DNA of 64,000 bases from Alisma plantago-aquatica (Eukaryota > Streptophyta > Magnoliopsida > Alismatales > Alismataceae): NCBI GenBank assembly GCA_963693085.1, contig OY856409.1, positions 1,332,016,415 to 1,332,080,414 on the forward strand, read 5' to 3'. A model generated the notes under the pieces. That model made no database searches and was not told the DNA's origin. It saw only the letters and a list, made by a program, of their open reading frames with translations. Made by a program: the position numbers and the translations under genes. This document shows, piece by piece, positions 1-12,374 of the stretch (position 1 is its first letter; each line of letters opens with the position of its first letter).

Positions 1-189
1 TACAATTAAATGCCACATATGATCCCAAACTAATATATATAACATGATATATATGCAATTTACACGCATCGTCCTAAAATTATTTTTGATGATGGATGTG
101 TAGCATGGTTATGGCCTATAACCCACATATCTCTCTGTGGTTGTGTGGTTTATTTATTCCTATATATATCTCAGAGTGCATACTGCGCC

Positions 190-1850
190 TCTACCTTCTT
201 CTTCCAACATGTAAAAGTATTATTGTTTCCTTCATATTCCCCTCTTGAATGTGACTCGGGGTTTCTCAATTACCATGTATTAAGTTTAATAGCATTTGGA
301 TAGTTTAACTTTAATTCTTGTTATGATGAATAAAACACTAAATTCCAGATGAAACAACCATCTTGAAGATGAGGTGACCTACTGGAGGACCAAAGAGGAT
401 CGACATAAGAGCCAAACTGACTGGTGGACCAGCTAACTGGTATAACAGGCCAACCAACCGACGAAGAGGTGATTCAAATGGTTTAAGGGTTGAACCGACC
501 AACCTAGATTGGTTCAAGAACATATCTACACCAACAACATGTTGTTGCATGATATGTAGGCCTAGGTGGTAGTAATTCCTTGTGGCTCTAAGGAATTACA
601 ATCATACGATCATAATAATTGCTTATGTTTCAATTGATTTTTTTTCATTTGTGGGATATATCATGTAAAGGATTCATAGTATAAGTATGCGGTGATTGAA
701 TATGTATGCATATATAAATATAAACTCCATAACCAAACATACTAAGTCTAGGATGATTTCCATTGGTAACACACATGAAAACTCGATCGGTTCTACATGG
801 TCACCCAAGCATGATGCACTATCCATCTTGTGGAAGTGTGATGGTAGTTAGTACCAAGCGGGGTGCATTTATAGCGTGTTACTCTTGGGTCAGGCTTAAC
901 TAGGTGTCCTTAATGATATTAAGCACTTGGTGTTAGTGTATATGCCCAAAGAGGCAATCATGTGATGATTGTAATGGCATAATTATAAATAATTTGATTA
1001 TTAATAAAAGGCAGACTTCAAATTTATTAAGTTGTTTAGTTATGAGATAATGAAATAACATAATAAATGTCTAGAGAATGATGTTACTCAATGACATATG
1101 TCCTCAAGTACGAGACTTGGAAGAATGAGATCATATGGAAGGTAGATAGACAACAATAACACATAAGACCAGAGTGTGATGTCCTCAATGACGAATGTTC
1201 TCATTATGTCCCTGAAACTCTACCTTATTTTCCTAATGTAAAAGTATTTTTCTCTTCTACCTTTGCTCCCTTAAAATATAACTTGAGGTTTCCCTATAAT
1301 GATGCAAAAGTAGGATAGTTTGCTTTCCTATTTTGACGAAGATGAAGGATGTTCCGATGACGCCATACTACCATCCCAACGACAAGATGACCGGTTGGGG
1401 GACCACGGAGGACCAACCAGATAGGCTGATCTGATTGAGTGGTAGACCCGACTAATCTGCTAGAGGAGGTAGTAGATGTGGAATGTAGAACCAGATGACA
1501 TGAGATATGACCAAACTATCGAATAGGGGGCGAGACTACCCGTTTAAGGGTTGAACCGATCATCCCATATTCACAAGCACAGATCATCATCAACAACATG
1601 TTTCTACATGTGATGTGGGCCTAGATGTGGTAATTCCTTGTGTCTTTAAGGAATTACATTAGTCTACCCATAACCATCACTTTTTGTTTATTGCATGTTT
1701 TTGTTGCGGGTTATAACATGTATAAGATACATACTATATATGTGGTAATTGCTATTGTATATATATTATATAAAATCCCTTAATATAATATTAAGTTTGA
1801 TATGCCTTTCATAAAAAGCACACATGAAAAGCTTGATTGACCAAGCATAA
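190..1850. repeat. Pair of diverged ~0.65 kb direct repeats (about 190-835 and 1,215-1,850)
   Basis: Two blocks in the same orientation share ordered landmarks. These are a pyrimidine-rich stretch followed by 'atgtaaaagtatt', a GA-rich block built on 'ggaccaa', the phrase 'gtttaagggttgaaccga', 'caacaacatgtt', 'gtaattccttgtg' followed by 'taaggaattaca', and a closing 'acacatgaaaa'. The spacing between equivalent points is about 1.03 kb. No coding frame is conserved. They could be the two LTRs of a small decayed element or a tandem duplication; I see no primer-binding site or polypurine tract to decide. Confidence 0.6.
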
Positions 1851-4800
1851 TTTATGGATCTAAACCATGTATTATGATTTGTCCTCATGTCTTGATGAAT
1901 ATTGACCATGTTTGCCCTATTATATGTATCACTTTGATAATAACATGCTAGGGATGGGCGCCTAGGTCCTATAGACATTGACTTTATAGTCATTTGGATT
2001 TAGGATTTGGGGTGACAAATGGTTTCGTGATAGTATTATACTACATATAACTTCTATTTGATAAAACTACCATGTAGATATTTTATTGAAATGGAGACGT
2101 AAATTCAACTTGTGAAATGGAAGATACTTTTTGATAAATGTCCATCAAAAATATTTAGGTAGTCTCTGTAAAGACCTAATCATCACTATCAAATTACTAC
2201 AAAATATATCATAATATATAAACAATTATTTTTACATTCATGCTTTGCAAAGAGTTCATAGAAGCCTATACATAAGAAATACAAAAATTAAAATATACAT
2301 GGATCCTATGTACTCTTCAATCCATAGAGGACAACTCATGCACATCTCTTCTATGTCTTCTTTATATCACATGTCCTTAAATTCTAATGAGGAATAAATC
2401 CACTCATGGACCAAAACAAGGGTTGGATCAACAAAGTTAGTGCTAAATCTTAATTATTCATCAATTTAAATAAATATGAACAACACCAGATCTAGTGTTC
2501 TCCTCTATGAAAGAATGTCACTTTTTCCTGTACAGGTAACCATTACTTGGGATCCTCTATTTTGAATATCCACTATACATGGTTGGGGGATACAACCGAC
2601 CAAATATAGAATCCATAGCTCTATCCAGTATTTGAATTTTGTACCGATGTACACATCCAAATTAATTCAATCATTCAAAAGTATTCAATATTCAAAGAAG
2701 TATTGGTGACCTTCATGAGGAGAGTTAATGCTCAATAAAAAAATTGGGTTAACCACTTGATAAGATTCTATGAATATAATTCAAGAGGTATAAAATAATG
2801 CAATAATGCAATAATTGAAACTGAAAATTCAATACGTTAAGGACTTCAAAGTTTGCACAAACTACAATCTGAGTGACTCCATAATTGATGAAGATAAAGC
2901 TATAAATTAGGACAATATTTTTAATTTGTCTTGAATTCAAATGTTATTCATTTTAATTATTGAGGATTAGGGCTTTCCATATTGTATTACTATTCCATAT
3001 TTTCCCCATTATTATTGGTTCTAAATCTCTAACTAGTTTATATATAAACAATTGCCATATTACATTTTCTCTACCTTTTATCCTAAAATGTTATTCTCTC
3101 TTATATATAATATTACTTTATTTAGTCACTAGACATGAAGATGTTCATTTACTAATGTACCCGTACTCATAGTAGCTAGAATCATATCTTGCATACACTC
3201 GTAAGTGAATAATCAAATACTTATTGCACAAATGGGTAAACTGTTAGATGTCATCATACGACATCCAAGTGATGAATTTGATTGTATATTTACATTTCAT
3301 TTATTTGTAGTAGAGAATTAGGTATTGATTCCAAATTTGTCATTATAGACTCAAAATTGTCCCTTACTAGTACTCTAATTGGTAAAATTAAAATCAATCA
3401 TTAATATAAACAAGTCATGATTTAATATGAAGAAACAGTCAAGATAAGTTAAATACATTGACATATAGTTTTAAATAGAAATTTGAACAAGTTAGGGAAT
3501 TTTCCTTTGATTGTATACCTTTAATGAATTTCCTATATGAGTTATCTAATGGTATATAAATTAGCCCTTCTATGCAATAAGATATTGTTGGTTCAATAAT
3601 ACATTTCAAGTATAGACAACATTCTAATTTTCATATGTGTTAGCTTTGTTTCTTCATGTTCTTAATATCTATGTTAGAATCCATTGATCGAGAGTAAGGA
3701 GAAGCAATTCTAATTTATGGTCATGGACACCTCTTGATCCTTGATGATAAGTTGAATCTAATAGTCAACTAATCAAGGGCATGTCCTACTTTCTAGTCCA
3801 CCCTCTTCTCGCTTGGTTGGAGTTGACTAAGGTAACAACCTAGTCGATAGTCATGGAAGGGGAAATATAGCACCACTTCCTAAAGGGACTAACTTGTCTT
3901 GTACATACATATTTGACGATCATGTGGATGGAGCTTTCAACTAGTTTACCTTCAGTGAATGTTGCCGCAATATAGGAAAGAGAACGATGATAAAGTTAGA
4001 CATTGTTGCCTCATTCATGGTGGGCTGATGAGCAGTTCATATGGTATCTCATTAGAGTAATTAGAGTGGGGTTGCAGCATGAGAATAAGATCTAGGGGGA
4101 GTTGTTAGTGACAAAGTTATTTAATACAGGGTCAAGGAGGTTAGTGGAAGGTGTTCAAACAATAAAAAATCCCAATGATCACCTCAAGATATAGAATGCA
4201 ATAGCTATGGTGGTATACTGCTTGGAGTTGCATGTCTCACTTTCTTTAGGAGGACGTGTAGAGGTTCTTATATAGGCTAGGGTTTCCTTTAGGGTTTTGG
4301 ATGGACGAGGAGGAGCGACGTTGATGTGATCGTTGCTTCTCTAGCACCGAGAGAGACTGGTTGCAAGCTGAGCTAACGTTGGTCGGGCTTATCTGCCATT
4401 ATTCTACAAAGCGCTAACTAGAGATGGTATATCCTGTACTAGGGTTTCCTTTAAGTACCATCAGGCGGAGGGAGTAAAGGACATGGGTCTGAGGTGTGCG
4501 TTTTGCAGCCTAACGTGGCACAGTCACACTACATTCCCTAAAGGAGGAAGAAGGCAACTTTCTCTCTATTTCATTAATTAGTAAACTTATTATTAGAATT
4601 TTTATTAGTAATAATTAACCATTTAATAATTACTTCAAAACTATATAGCTTCTAAATGGCACATATAAATGCTTCAATATTTTGTATATGTTTTAAAATT
4701 TTGTTAAATATATTTTTACAATATTAACAATTAGAGTAATGGTTCTAAGATGGCTAATTGATCCACTCCCCTAAATAATCTTAACATCAATATCATTTAC

Positions 4801-5150
4801 TGTACATAATATTTTACATTGATTCCAATGCCATGAGTTGTTAAGTCAACAAGAAGACATGAATGCATGGTCAAGTCAAGACATCTAGGTACAATTGATT
4901 CAAATTGTAATACACGATATCAAACTTGTTCATGGAACATATTTTGAGGGAAATTTTTTAAATATCAATGAAGAGAGAAGAATAGACACATTTAAACACA
5001 AGAAAACCAAAGACTAATTAGTATCACATAAAACATGGTTATAAAAAGTATCACATAACATGTTTATTGATCATAACAACCAAACAAGATTTTAAATGAA
5101 GGACTAATTTGTAAATGTGATCAAGTTAGAAAACTTATGAATCATAGCAT
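1850..5150. other. AT-rich stretch with no recognisable gene
   Basis: Six-frame reading gives only short chance frames with no recognisable protein motif. A slightly richer patch at about 3,700-4,560 has a TATA-like 'ttatata' near 4,270, followed by a GA-rich segment and a short ATG frame that stops after seven codons. I do not call a gene there. Otherwise I see nothing. Confidence 0.5.
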
Positions 5151-5159
5151 ACCTAAAAT

Positions 5160-5955
5160 TTGGAATGTGATATCATCCATCAAAAAGTGTTGGTAGTTGT
5201 TATGGTAAATAAACCTTACCTCTTACAGTTACCACGCCGTAGTCAATGTCTACCGGCCAGTATCTCACTCGACTGTGTGGAACAGGCCATGTCGACCACT
5301 CTCCAGTCGCCAACTTATACATCTCAATTTCTAGTTCGCTAATGTGTGTCAGTGCAGGTATGCGAACCACCTCAAATTCATAGGTAGGGCAACAATCCTT
5401 AATGAAAAAGGACCATAAAGTCCCCCCATACTACCCATCACGGCCGCAACAAAGTAGCCGGAAGCGAAACTCAGAAGCTGACCCACGACGATGAAAACTC
5501 ACAACTGTGCATAGCGTTGGTACTTCTACCGAAGCCTGTTAAATATGGATGAACAAAAAACTGGGAAAACAGTATCACGACATCTAGATATATCGTGTTG
5601 TCTTTGGTAGTGAGGCCGAGGTTCGTCAGTCCGACGCTAGGCCTAAGCGGGCGATGCAAAAAACTTATGGAAAGAAATAATAGGGGTTCTAGATGCTTAC
5701 CACCAGTACAATTGCACAAAAGTGGTCGGAGTTGGGAAAGCAGGACTGCTGATGTTAGGAAAAAGATGGAGCGAGGCAAGGTTCTAGGAGGAACTGCCCA
5801 AGATTGACGGTGCTTATAGACTCCCAACTTGTTGGAGAAGTTCTCAGGTCTGTTAGTCACCGTTGTGAAGGCCGAACCACCGATTACAAGAAGCACAAGA
5901 TAAGGGAAGCAGCGGACAATTGAGTGTTTTGTTGGAAGTGGGATCTAGGGTTTGA
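5160..5955 (-). pseudogene. Broken F-box/kelch-like gene, 5' part
   Basis: Reading the minus strand from about 5,950 downwards, several open stretches in different frames look like pieces of one diverged gene. The clearest lies between about 5,375 and 5,195. It runs without a stop and includes 'YKLATGEWSTWPVPHSRVRY' followed by 'DIDYGVVTVRGKVYLP', the kind of sequence seen in F-box-associated/kelch proteins, where a trait is compared with a displayed value. A longer frame (5,471-5,896) starts 'MLLVIGGSAF', also kelch-like. The pieces need frameshifts to connect, so the copy appears broken. A second broken copy at 25.85-26.47 kb shares the DYG-V-T-GKVY stretch at DNA level. The family call is inferred from short motifs and could be wrong; another beta-propeller family is possible. 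Confidence 0.4.
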
Positions 5956-5960
5956 ATTGG

Positions 5961-5970
5961 GTATATATAG
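5961..5970 (-). promoter_or_regulatory. TATA box upstream of the F-box/kelch-like relic
   Basis: The minus strand reads 'CTATATATAC' here. It is followed by a short C/A-rich leader ('aaaccctagatcccac') before the first kelch-like codons. This arrangement fits a plant core promoter. Whether it is used is unknown. Confidence 0.4.
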
Positions 5971-5974
5971 GTTG

Positions 5975-6640
5975 GGTTTGGAATCCTAAAACGGCCGGAA
6001 GGTTTAGTTCCCATGTATTGGGACTATAAAATGAGGAAAATGTGAGAAATCTAGGGCATGTAGTTGTTTGCACGAATCTTGAGATTGAAGACTTAGATCC
6101 AGATTGGGTGTATTATCCCACGCGGCCCAAAATATTATCCAAAGAATAAAAATTCATTTTCTTGGCATTATCTTTGCAAAGATAGTTTCCCTGGAAAAGG
6201 ACCACCTAAAAATATCTATTTCTAACCATAGCTTTCCGTATTTATTTAGATAATAATAGTGAATTTAGATTCCCAACAAGCTCAACAAAACACCCTAAAA
6301 AATTTATTTAAGTTTAAACTTTCATATAGTAATACCTCCAAAAAGATATTGTGTTGGATCTTTTTCCTTCCAAAAAAGAAGTCCAACATAAAATAGGTGA
6401 GATGCTAACAATATGTCATTTTTTTTACTATGTGCACGTGTGACATTGAAACTGAAATTTTATATTGGAAATATATATATAAATTATTATAATTCATAAT
6501 ATTTTTCAAATTAGTATTATAATAAATCCTTGTTTTAGTATTATACAATAGTGTGTATATATATTATATACTATAAGAATGTGTAAAAACACAATCTGAT
6601 ACATACATTTATATATATTATAATATGTTAATCATATACT
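5975..6640. other. Intergenic stretch, nothing recognised
   Basis: AT-rich sequence with short TA runs (6,470-6,640). I see no gene, repeat partner or RNA in it. Confidence 0.5.
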
Positions 6641-7315
6641 TGTATGTGTTATAGAGAACTAATTCATTTAATAATTTATAATATCAAAATTAAGAAAAAA
6701 ATCAATGAAAATTACTACTACATGAACTATACAAAAATACCCATACTGGTTACTATAATTTCTATACTGATACCATTTAATTAAGTCTTCAATAAAATTA
6801 GTGGATAAGCACACAAAAATTAAATAATGTTTGCTTAGCGGGACATGCATTTGACCATAAATTTTCTTTTCATCGGTATACGATGATGAGGAGGTTAATA
6901 CCTGATGGCATAGTTAGAAAAATGATGCGAGTAAAATATATTTACCAATACATAAGTACATACAACACAAATGAATAGTTTGTAGAAAAATATAAATACC
7001 ATGTATGCCTTTTAATAAGTAAATCGAAATCTGGGTTAAAAATATAACTTTTCATAAGTAATATGTATTGAAGTATGTGGAAAGTTTCACATGAAAAAAA
7101 TATTAAAGTAATGAACAACTAAAATTGATAGTTTGTATTTCATGCTAAATGTAAATTGACCATAATTCTTTGCAGTCGATAAATCACAAATGACCATTGG
7201 AAGGAGGTAATTAATATTTTAAGAAAATTAACAAACATGCATATTTCAAACTAAGTAACAGAAAGAAAAGAAAACTTAAACGTGTAACAGTTAAGCTAAT
7301 AAATTAGGACATAAC

Positions 7316-8738
7316 TGAAAGATCTAGGGGGTGAATAGAGCTTTTCAGAGTTTTTAAAGTTAATTAAAAATAATTAAGCACTTGGACAAGAAGTAGGAGG
7401 AAATAAGGAAGAAACAAGGATGTAGAGTGGTTCCTACCATAGAAATCTAAGGTAGTCAGTCCACTACCCGATTGTTTCCAACTAGAATTTTAAAAGTGAT
7501 TTATTTTATTACCTCGCAAGGATGTTACATAAAATACAATCACCTTCCCACACCCTTGAAGTACCCTTCACATGAAGTAGCCTCAATCCCCCTAGAAGTA
7601 GCCTTCTGAAGTAACTCCAAGCTCACCCTTGAAGTAGCCTTCACCTGAAGTAGTTTCACCTTGAGGCAGCCTTCTGAAGTAACTCTAAGTCACCGGGAGC
7701 ATTCTTCACCACCTAAAGTATCTCCACGAACCTCCTTTCAATAGCCTCCAACCTAGGAGTAGTCACGAAGAACAAAATACAATAGAAGGAACAAGATTAG
7801 AAGAAAGAAACAATATTACCACTTGAGTACAACACTTTGATCCTATATAAAGCATATTGATCTCCTATCCACTGTGGATGAACGTGATAGTGTGGTGGCT
7901 AGGAGATACTAAACTATATGACACTAATGTAAAATAGATTGCAAGTGTAGCTCAGCTTGTTATTCACAAAGAAAGGATCTCAAGTGTAATTATATGCATA
8001 AGTGATGCTTTGGGTGTCCTAAGGCTTGTCCTATTTATAGGAATGGCCTACTAGTGCTTAGGGACATTCTAGAAAATTTCTAGGGTGTTCTTAGTGCTCA
8101 ACTAGCCGTTAGGTGTCCACTAATTACATTGTAACAGCTAGTTGATTAATACTAAGAAGTGCAGTCCAGAACCTTTCTTGGTCAAGAAGTTTGTCGACCG
8201 AGTGTCTCTCGGTTGAGAATTTTGTCGATCGGAGGAAGGTCTGGAGTAAATGCATTGCAATGTTCAACTCCAACTACCAACTATTTCTCAACTCAGTCTA
8301 ACATCTATAGAATTTGCTGGAAGGGCTATGCTCGGTCAAGAATTTTGTCGACCGAGAGTGTCTCAGTCGAGGACTTTGTCGACTGAGAAAATCCTTATTG
8401 CAATGTGTTGAATCATCTATTAAGTGCCTGTAATTGTGCCTCTATCTTAGGGGAGTATCTATCTAAATGTTGTGAGTGGATAGGAAAGATCTAAATCTTG
8501 ATTTACGTGATGTCTAAGTACTTGTACATTATATACTTATATAAGTTTTTACATTGAGTACAATCATGAAAATAAAAGCAATCTAAGCATGTTGATCTTC
8601 CAATTTGTCTAGATCTTCAACTATCCACTTTCTTATTTGTTTATATCTGAAATATTCAAATAACAAGTTAGATTCACAAGAATGAAATGTTTGTTATCAT
8701 CAAAACAAAGGGTTTCATAATGTCCAATTTAGCCAATA
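7316..8738 (-). repeat. 3' LTR of the Sirevirus-like element
   Basis: This 1,423 bp repeat matches 12,375-13,799 along its whole length. On the minus strand it runs from 'TATTGGCTAAATTGGAC' (an original TG mutated to TA) to 'CTAGATCTTTCA'. A TATA box lies at 8,031-8,040, and hairpin-forming GGTCGA/TCGACC repeats lie between about 8,165 and 8,385. A 75-codon frame inside these repeats is not a gene. Confidence 0.9.
8031..8040 (-). promoter_or_regulatory. LTR TATA box (3' LTR copy)
   Basis: The minus strand reads 'CTATAAATAG', a near-consensus plant TATA box in the expected transcriptional orientation. It is conserved in both LTRs and, with flanking bases, in the related solo LTR at 52.8 kb. 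Confidence 0.65.
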
Positions 8739-9046
8739 ATCTCCCCCTTTTGAAGATGACAAACATTTATAAAGTATAAATCAAAGGAATTTAAAAGGCA
8801 TGAGTTTCATACATGAGATTTACCTTTTGTAGATATTCTCTTGCTTATTCAATAAGTGTGTGCTATTTATTCCGAAGAAGTATGGAACATAGTATCCAAC
8901 TCTTTAAGGAATATAGCAACAATTTATGTGAAGCCAAGAGATTATGAGACTCAAATTTTGATTTATATTATTTCTCCCCCTTTGTTATTTCAGAAAGATA
9001 ACCATATAACCATTTTGCTCCCCCTAAATGGGATACTCCCCCTTAA
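8739..9046 (-). other. Polypurine tract and three extra PPT-like copies
   Basis: On the minus strand 'AAAAGGGGGAGATT' abuts the 3' LTR (8,739-8,753) and acts as the plus-strand primer. Three more AGGGGGAG cores lie upstream at 8,971-8,984, 9,016-9,028 and 9,033-9,046. Repeated polypurine tracts before the 3' LTR are a known feature of Sireviruses. Confidence 0.75.
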
Positions 9047-10640
9047 TTATGTACTATAACAAAAATGTCAAATTTAGCCATAATGCAAAAATCATGATTT
9101 ATTTCTCAATCATTTGCAAGGGATGTTAAGCCCTAAAATGACATGAGAATCCTTTAGGCTCATGAATATATTTAATAATTTCTCAATCATTTACAAGGGA
9201 TGTTAAGCCCTGAAATGACATGAGAATCCTTTAGGCTCATGAATATATTTTAATAGTTTCTCAACCATTTACAAGGGATGTTAAGCCCTAAAATTATATG
9301 AGATTCTTTTAAGCTTATCAATGAATATATCTCTAACCAAATATACGGGATGTTAAACCCTAATTTTTTTAGAGAATTCAATTAAGAGAAAGATATACAT
9401 CATATTCAAGAATGTTGCAGGCTCCTTTATTTTCATAACCAAGATTACTTTAAGGATATTAAGATCATAACTAGCTTTGAGGCTATTTTTAATAAGTAAT
9501 GAGTTAATTTACTGAGCAAATATACTAAGGTTAAGTATAGGTGAATGATTTATAAATAAGCATTTTGTCAAGCTTATTTTAGGTTGACCTTGACTTTGAC
9601 CAGGGCGCCCCTCGGTCGAACTCTTTTTTGACCGAGAGGCAGTTCTGTAGATATCCAATATGTATTTTCGTGAGTTATCCAATAAACTACTTTTAGAATA
9701 TTGACTTGATCTTGTATCATTATTATTTCTTTATTTTGATCATATAGAAACTTATGAGTGTTGGACAATTTTTAAAAACTTAAGATCAACTTTGCCTTTT
9801 AGAACTTAACTTATGTGAGCAAAATTATCTTGTCACAATTCATTAGAATGTTCAAACAAAATGGTGATGATCATATTTTAACCAAGTTTCTTGTATGATT
9901 AATTTTTACTTTTCACTTTTGATTATGTCAATGTTGAGCAAATTCTCTTATGCCAATGGATTTGCCATTAATATTTTTCTTGAGTAAAACCAATCTTTTC
10001 CTCTTGTATGCTTGATGGATACAATTTAATTATACAAAGTACAAAGTTTTGATGCCTATATATTCTTCCTTTTGATTAGGGTCATTCAAATATTTAAATC
10101 AAAATAATATATAAAGTTCATTACATACTTTAGTCGATTGCAATTGAAGTATCTTGTTTTTATTGAACAATTCTGTTAGAGTTTTCCTCGGTCGACAAAT
10201 TTCTTGACCGAGTGAGGTTTGGTCGAAGTATTTTTCAGCCAGACATTTATCATGTTTTCTCATGCTTAAGATAGTAACCCTCTCGGTTGAATACTTTCTC
10301 GCCCAAAATGTTATTGGTAGACAATTTTCTTGACCGACAAAGTTACTATTTCTCCAGAAAAATGCAGGTTTGAGACAGAAATATCTTTGGTCGACTTTTT
10401 CTCAAATGAAGACTGTCTCAGTCGAAGTTATTATCGATCGAGAGTGTTTCTATTTTGTTTTCAGTAATCATTTGCAAGTAAAACATAAGGTACTTTCAAT
10501 ATGACTTTACAAGAATATGCAAATTAAAGCTCAATTTTATTGAGATAGGACATTTTGAATATCAAATTAACTTTTTAGGTTAAATCTCAACTAATTATGT
10601 TCAAATCTCTAAATTTTAGGAACCCAAACTAGATCAACAT
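8740..10640 (-). other. Non-coding 3' half of the Sirevirus-like element where pol is missing
   Basis: Between gag and the 3' LTR the minus strand shows no protease, integrase, reverse transcriptase or RNase H motif. It holds the extra polypurine tracts, the 77 bp array, and scattered GGTCGA...TCGACC hairpin motifs (9,604-9,637 and 10,184-10,445) like those in the LTR. Confidence 0.7.
9101..9385. repeat. Tandem array, ~77 bp unit, four copies
   Basis: Units begin at 9,101, 9,178, 9,256 and about 9,328, giving a period of 77-78 bp. Each contains 'tttctcaa.catt' and 'aagggatgttaagcccta', followed by 'atgagaatcctttaggctcatgaatatat'-like sequence. The last copy is the most diverged. The array lies in the non-coding 3' part of the retrotransposon. 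Confidence 0.8.
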
Positions 10641-10648
10641 CCTTTTTT

Positions 10649-12340
10649 CTATATGGGAAAGAAAACAAAAAAAATGTCCAAGACGTAAATAGTAATGGCA
10701 ACATATAGAATCAATACATTTCTCTTCTTGGATAGATTGTCTTTAGGCACATACATAATTGTATTATTAGGCACTTGTGTCCTTCTCACTCTATATTTTT
10801 GGTAGGATTTACCTTTGGGCATATAAACTAGTCCTCTTCTTCCAATCTGACCAGAAGAATCTTTTAGGGTCTTATCAAGAATACCATTATTTTTCAAGCT
10901 ACTAATTTCCTCTTGTAATTTAGCAATTTCATCATTCTCTTTTTAATATCTAACTTTGCTTGATCTAGATCAGACAACAAACAATCTCTTTCTTTCATAA
11001 TAGCATCATAATCTAAATCACTAGACAAGATAGGTTGAGTTTGAAGATCATTCAATTTTGCAAGTAGTTCAACCTTTTCTTGAGAAAGAAAATCATAGTT
11101 CGTTTCTAGAGTAAGCAACTTCATATTGCAGTCATTAAGAGATGATTTCAAGGTACTATTTTAAAAAATAATACTTTTTTTTTCAGAAGCAAGATAATTT
11201 AATTGAGCATACAACTCGTCATTAGTTTTAGTAACTCTTTTTGGTTTCTTTTTACAATCAATATATTTATCATGCAGTTCATCAATGCTAGCAACTAACT
11301 CTTCTTTAGATAAATCAAAAAGACTTACTACATCTTCTTCTTCATTTGTTGTAGCAATGAGGCACTCCACTTCTTCTACTCCATCTTCACTACCATCACT
11401 TGAATCATTCCATGCAACTTTGTAGAATTTTCCTTCTTCTTATGAGATGATTTCTTTCCCTTCTTGAGTTTGGGACAATAGCCTTTTAAGTGTCCGTTTT
11501 TGCCACATTCAAAGCACCTGGAGGAAGAAACACTAGAAGTTTTTCTAGTTTTAAATATTCTATACTTCTTACCATTTACAATGAGAGTTTCTTATTCACT
11601 GTCTTCTTCACTCGTGTCATGACTAATTTCGGTTGATGCTTTGAATGCAATGTCCTTTCTTTTCTCCTTTTTCTGTTCAGCCGCCAATCTTTCTTCTTCT
11701 TCAAGGGTGACTTCATGAGTCTCCAAGTTGCCATTGAGTTGTTCCATCCTCAATCTTGTGAGATCATTGGCTTCTTCAATGGACGTCACCTTTGGTTTGC
11801 ACATTGGAGGAATACACCTAAGAATCTTGGATACTTGATCTTCTTCACTTATGAATTTTCCTAATGCACTCAAACCATTAATGATAGTAGAAAATCTTGC
11901 ATAAATTTCACTAATGGACTCATTTGGTTCCATACAAAATTGTTCAAATTTTTGTTTACGCATACTAATCTTAGAATTTTTAACTTGTATGCTCTTTCAT
12001 GTGTAATAGAAAGTCTATGGCATATATCATATGCAGTTTCACATGAGGAAATTCTATTAAATTCACTTACCAAAATAGAATAATATAAAATACTTACAGC
12101 CTTGGCATTAAGTTGAGCTTGTTTTACCGTATGGCATCTCATGTCACATACTCAATTTCTGGAAGCATGTATGGAGTAGACACCATTCTCCAAAGCTCCC
12201 AGCTTATGCCTTGAAAATAAAATCGCATCCTTCTCTTCTAATAGTTGTAGTAGATTCCATTGAACGGTGGTGGACGAGCTACATAGGTTCCTTCCAAGTT
12301 TAGAATGTTGAACACACCATCCCCCATCCTTCAAGACCTA
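10649..12340 (-). pseudogene. gag: Sirevirus gag, frameshifted
   Basis: This would encode the nucleocapsid polyprotein that packages retrotransposon RNA. Reading downwards, the start region has 'ARPPPFNGIYYNYWKRRM', the N-terminal signature of copia gag (DUF4219/UBN2). The next open piece (11,870-12,142) has 'FNRISSCETAYDICHRLSIT'. After a frameshift, 11,592-11,963 gives the rest of the UBN2 domain ('EQFCMEPNESISEIYARF') and a Glu/Lys-rich stretch. A CX2CX4HX4C knuckle, 'CFECGKNGHLKGYC', is at about 11,475-11,520. Beyond lie two acidic coiled-coil-like frames (11,161-11,370 and 10,894-11,151) and a basic tail ending near 10,649. At least two frameshifts and several stops make it inactive. Pol does not follow. 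Confidence 0.85.
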
Positions 12341-12355
12341 TTAGGGCTCCTTAAA

Positions 12356-12374
12356 GATCTGATAGGATACCAAT
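12356..12374 (-). other. Primer-binding site of the Sirevirus-like element
   Basis: Directly after the 5' LTR the minus strand reads 'ATTGGTATCCTATCAGATC'. TGGTATC matches the start of the usual complement of initiator methionine tRNA (TGGTATCAGAGC); the rest is mutated. Confidence 0.65.

Noticed and set aside
8159..8386. 75-codon frame in the Sirevirus LTR (partner at 13,316-13,555)
   Set aside because: It is produced by the GGTCGA/TCGACC hairpin repeats in the LTR.
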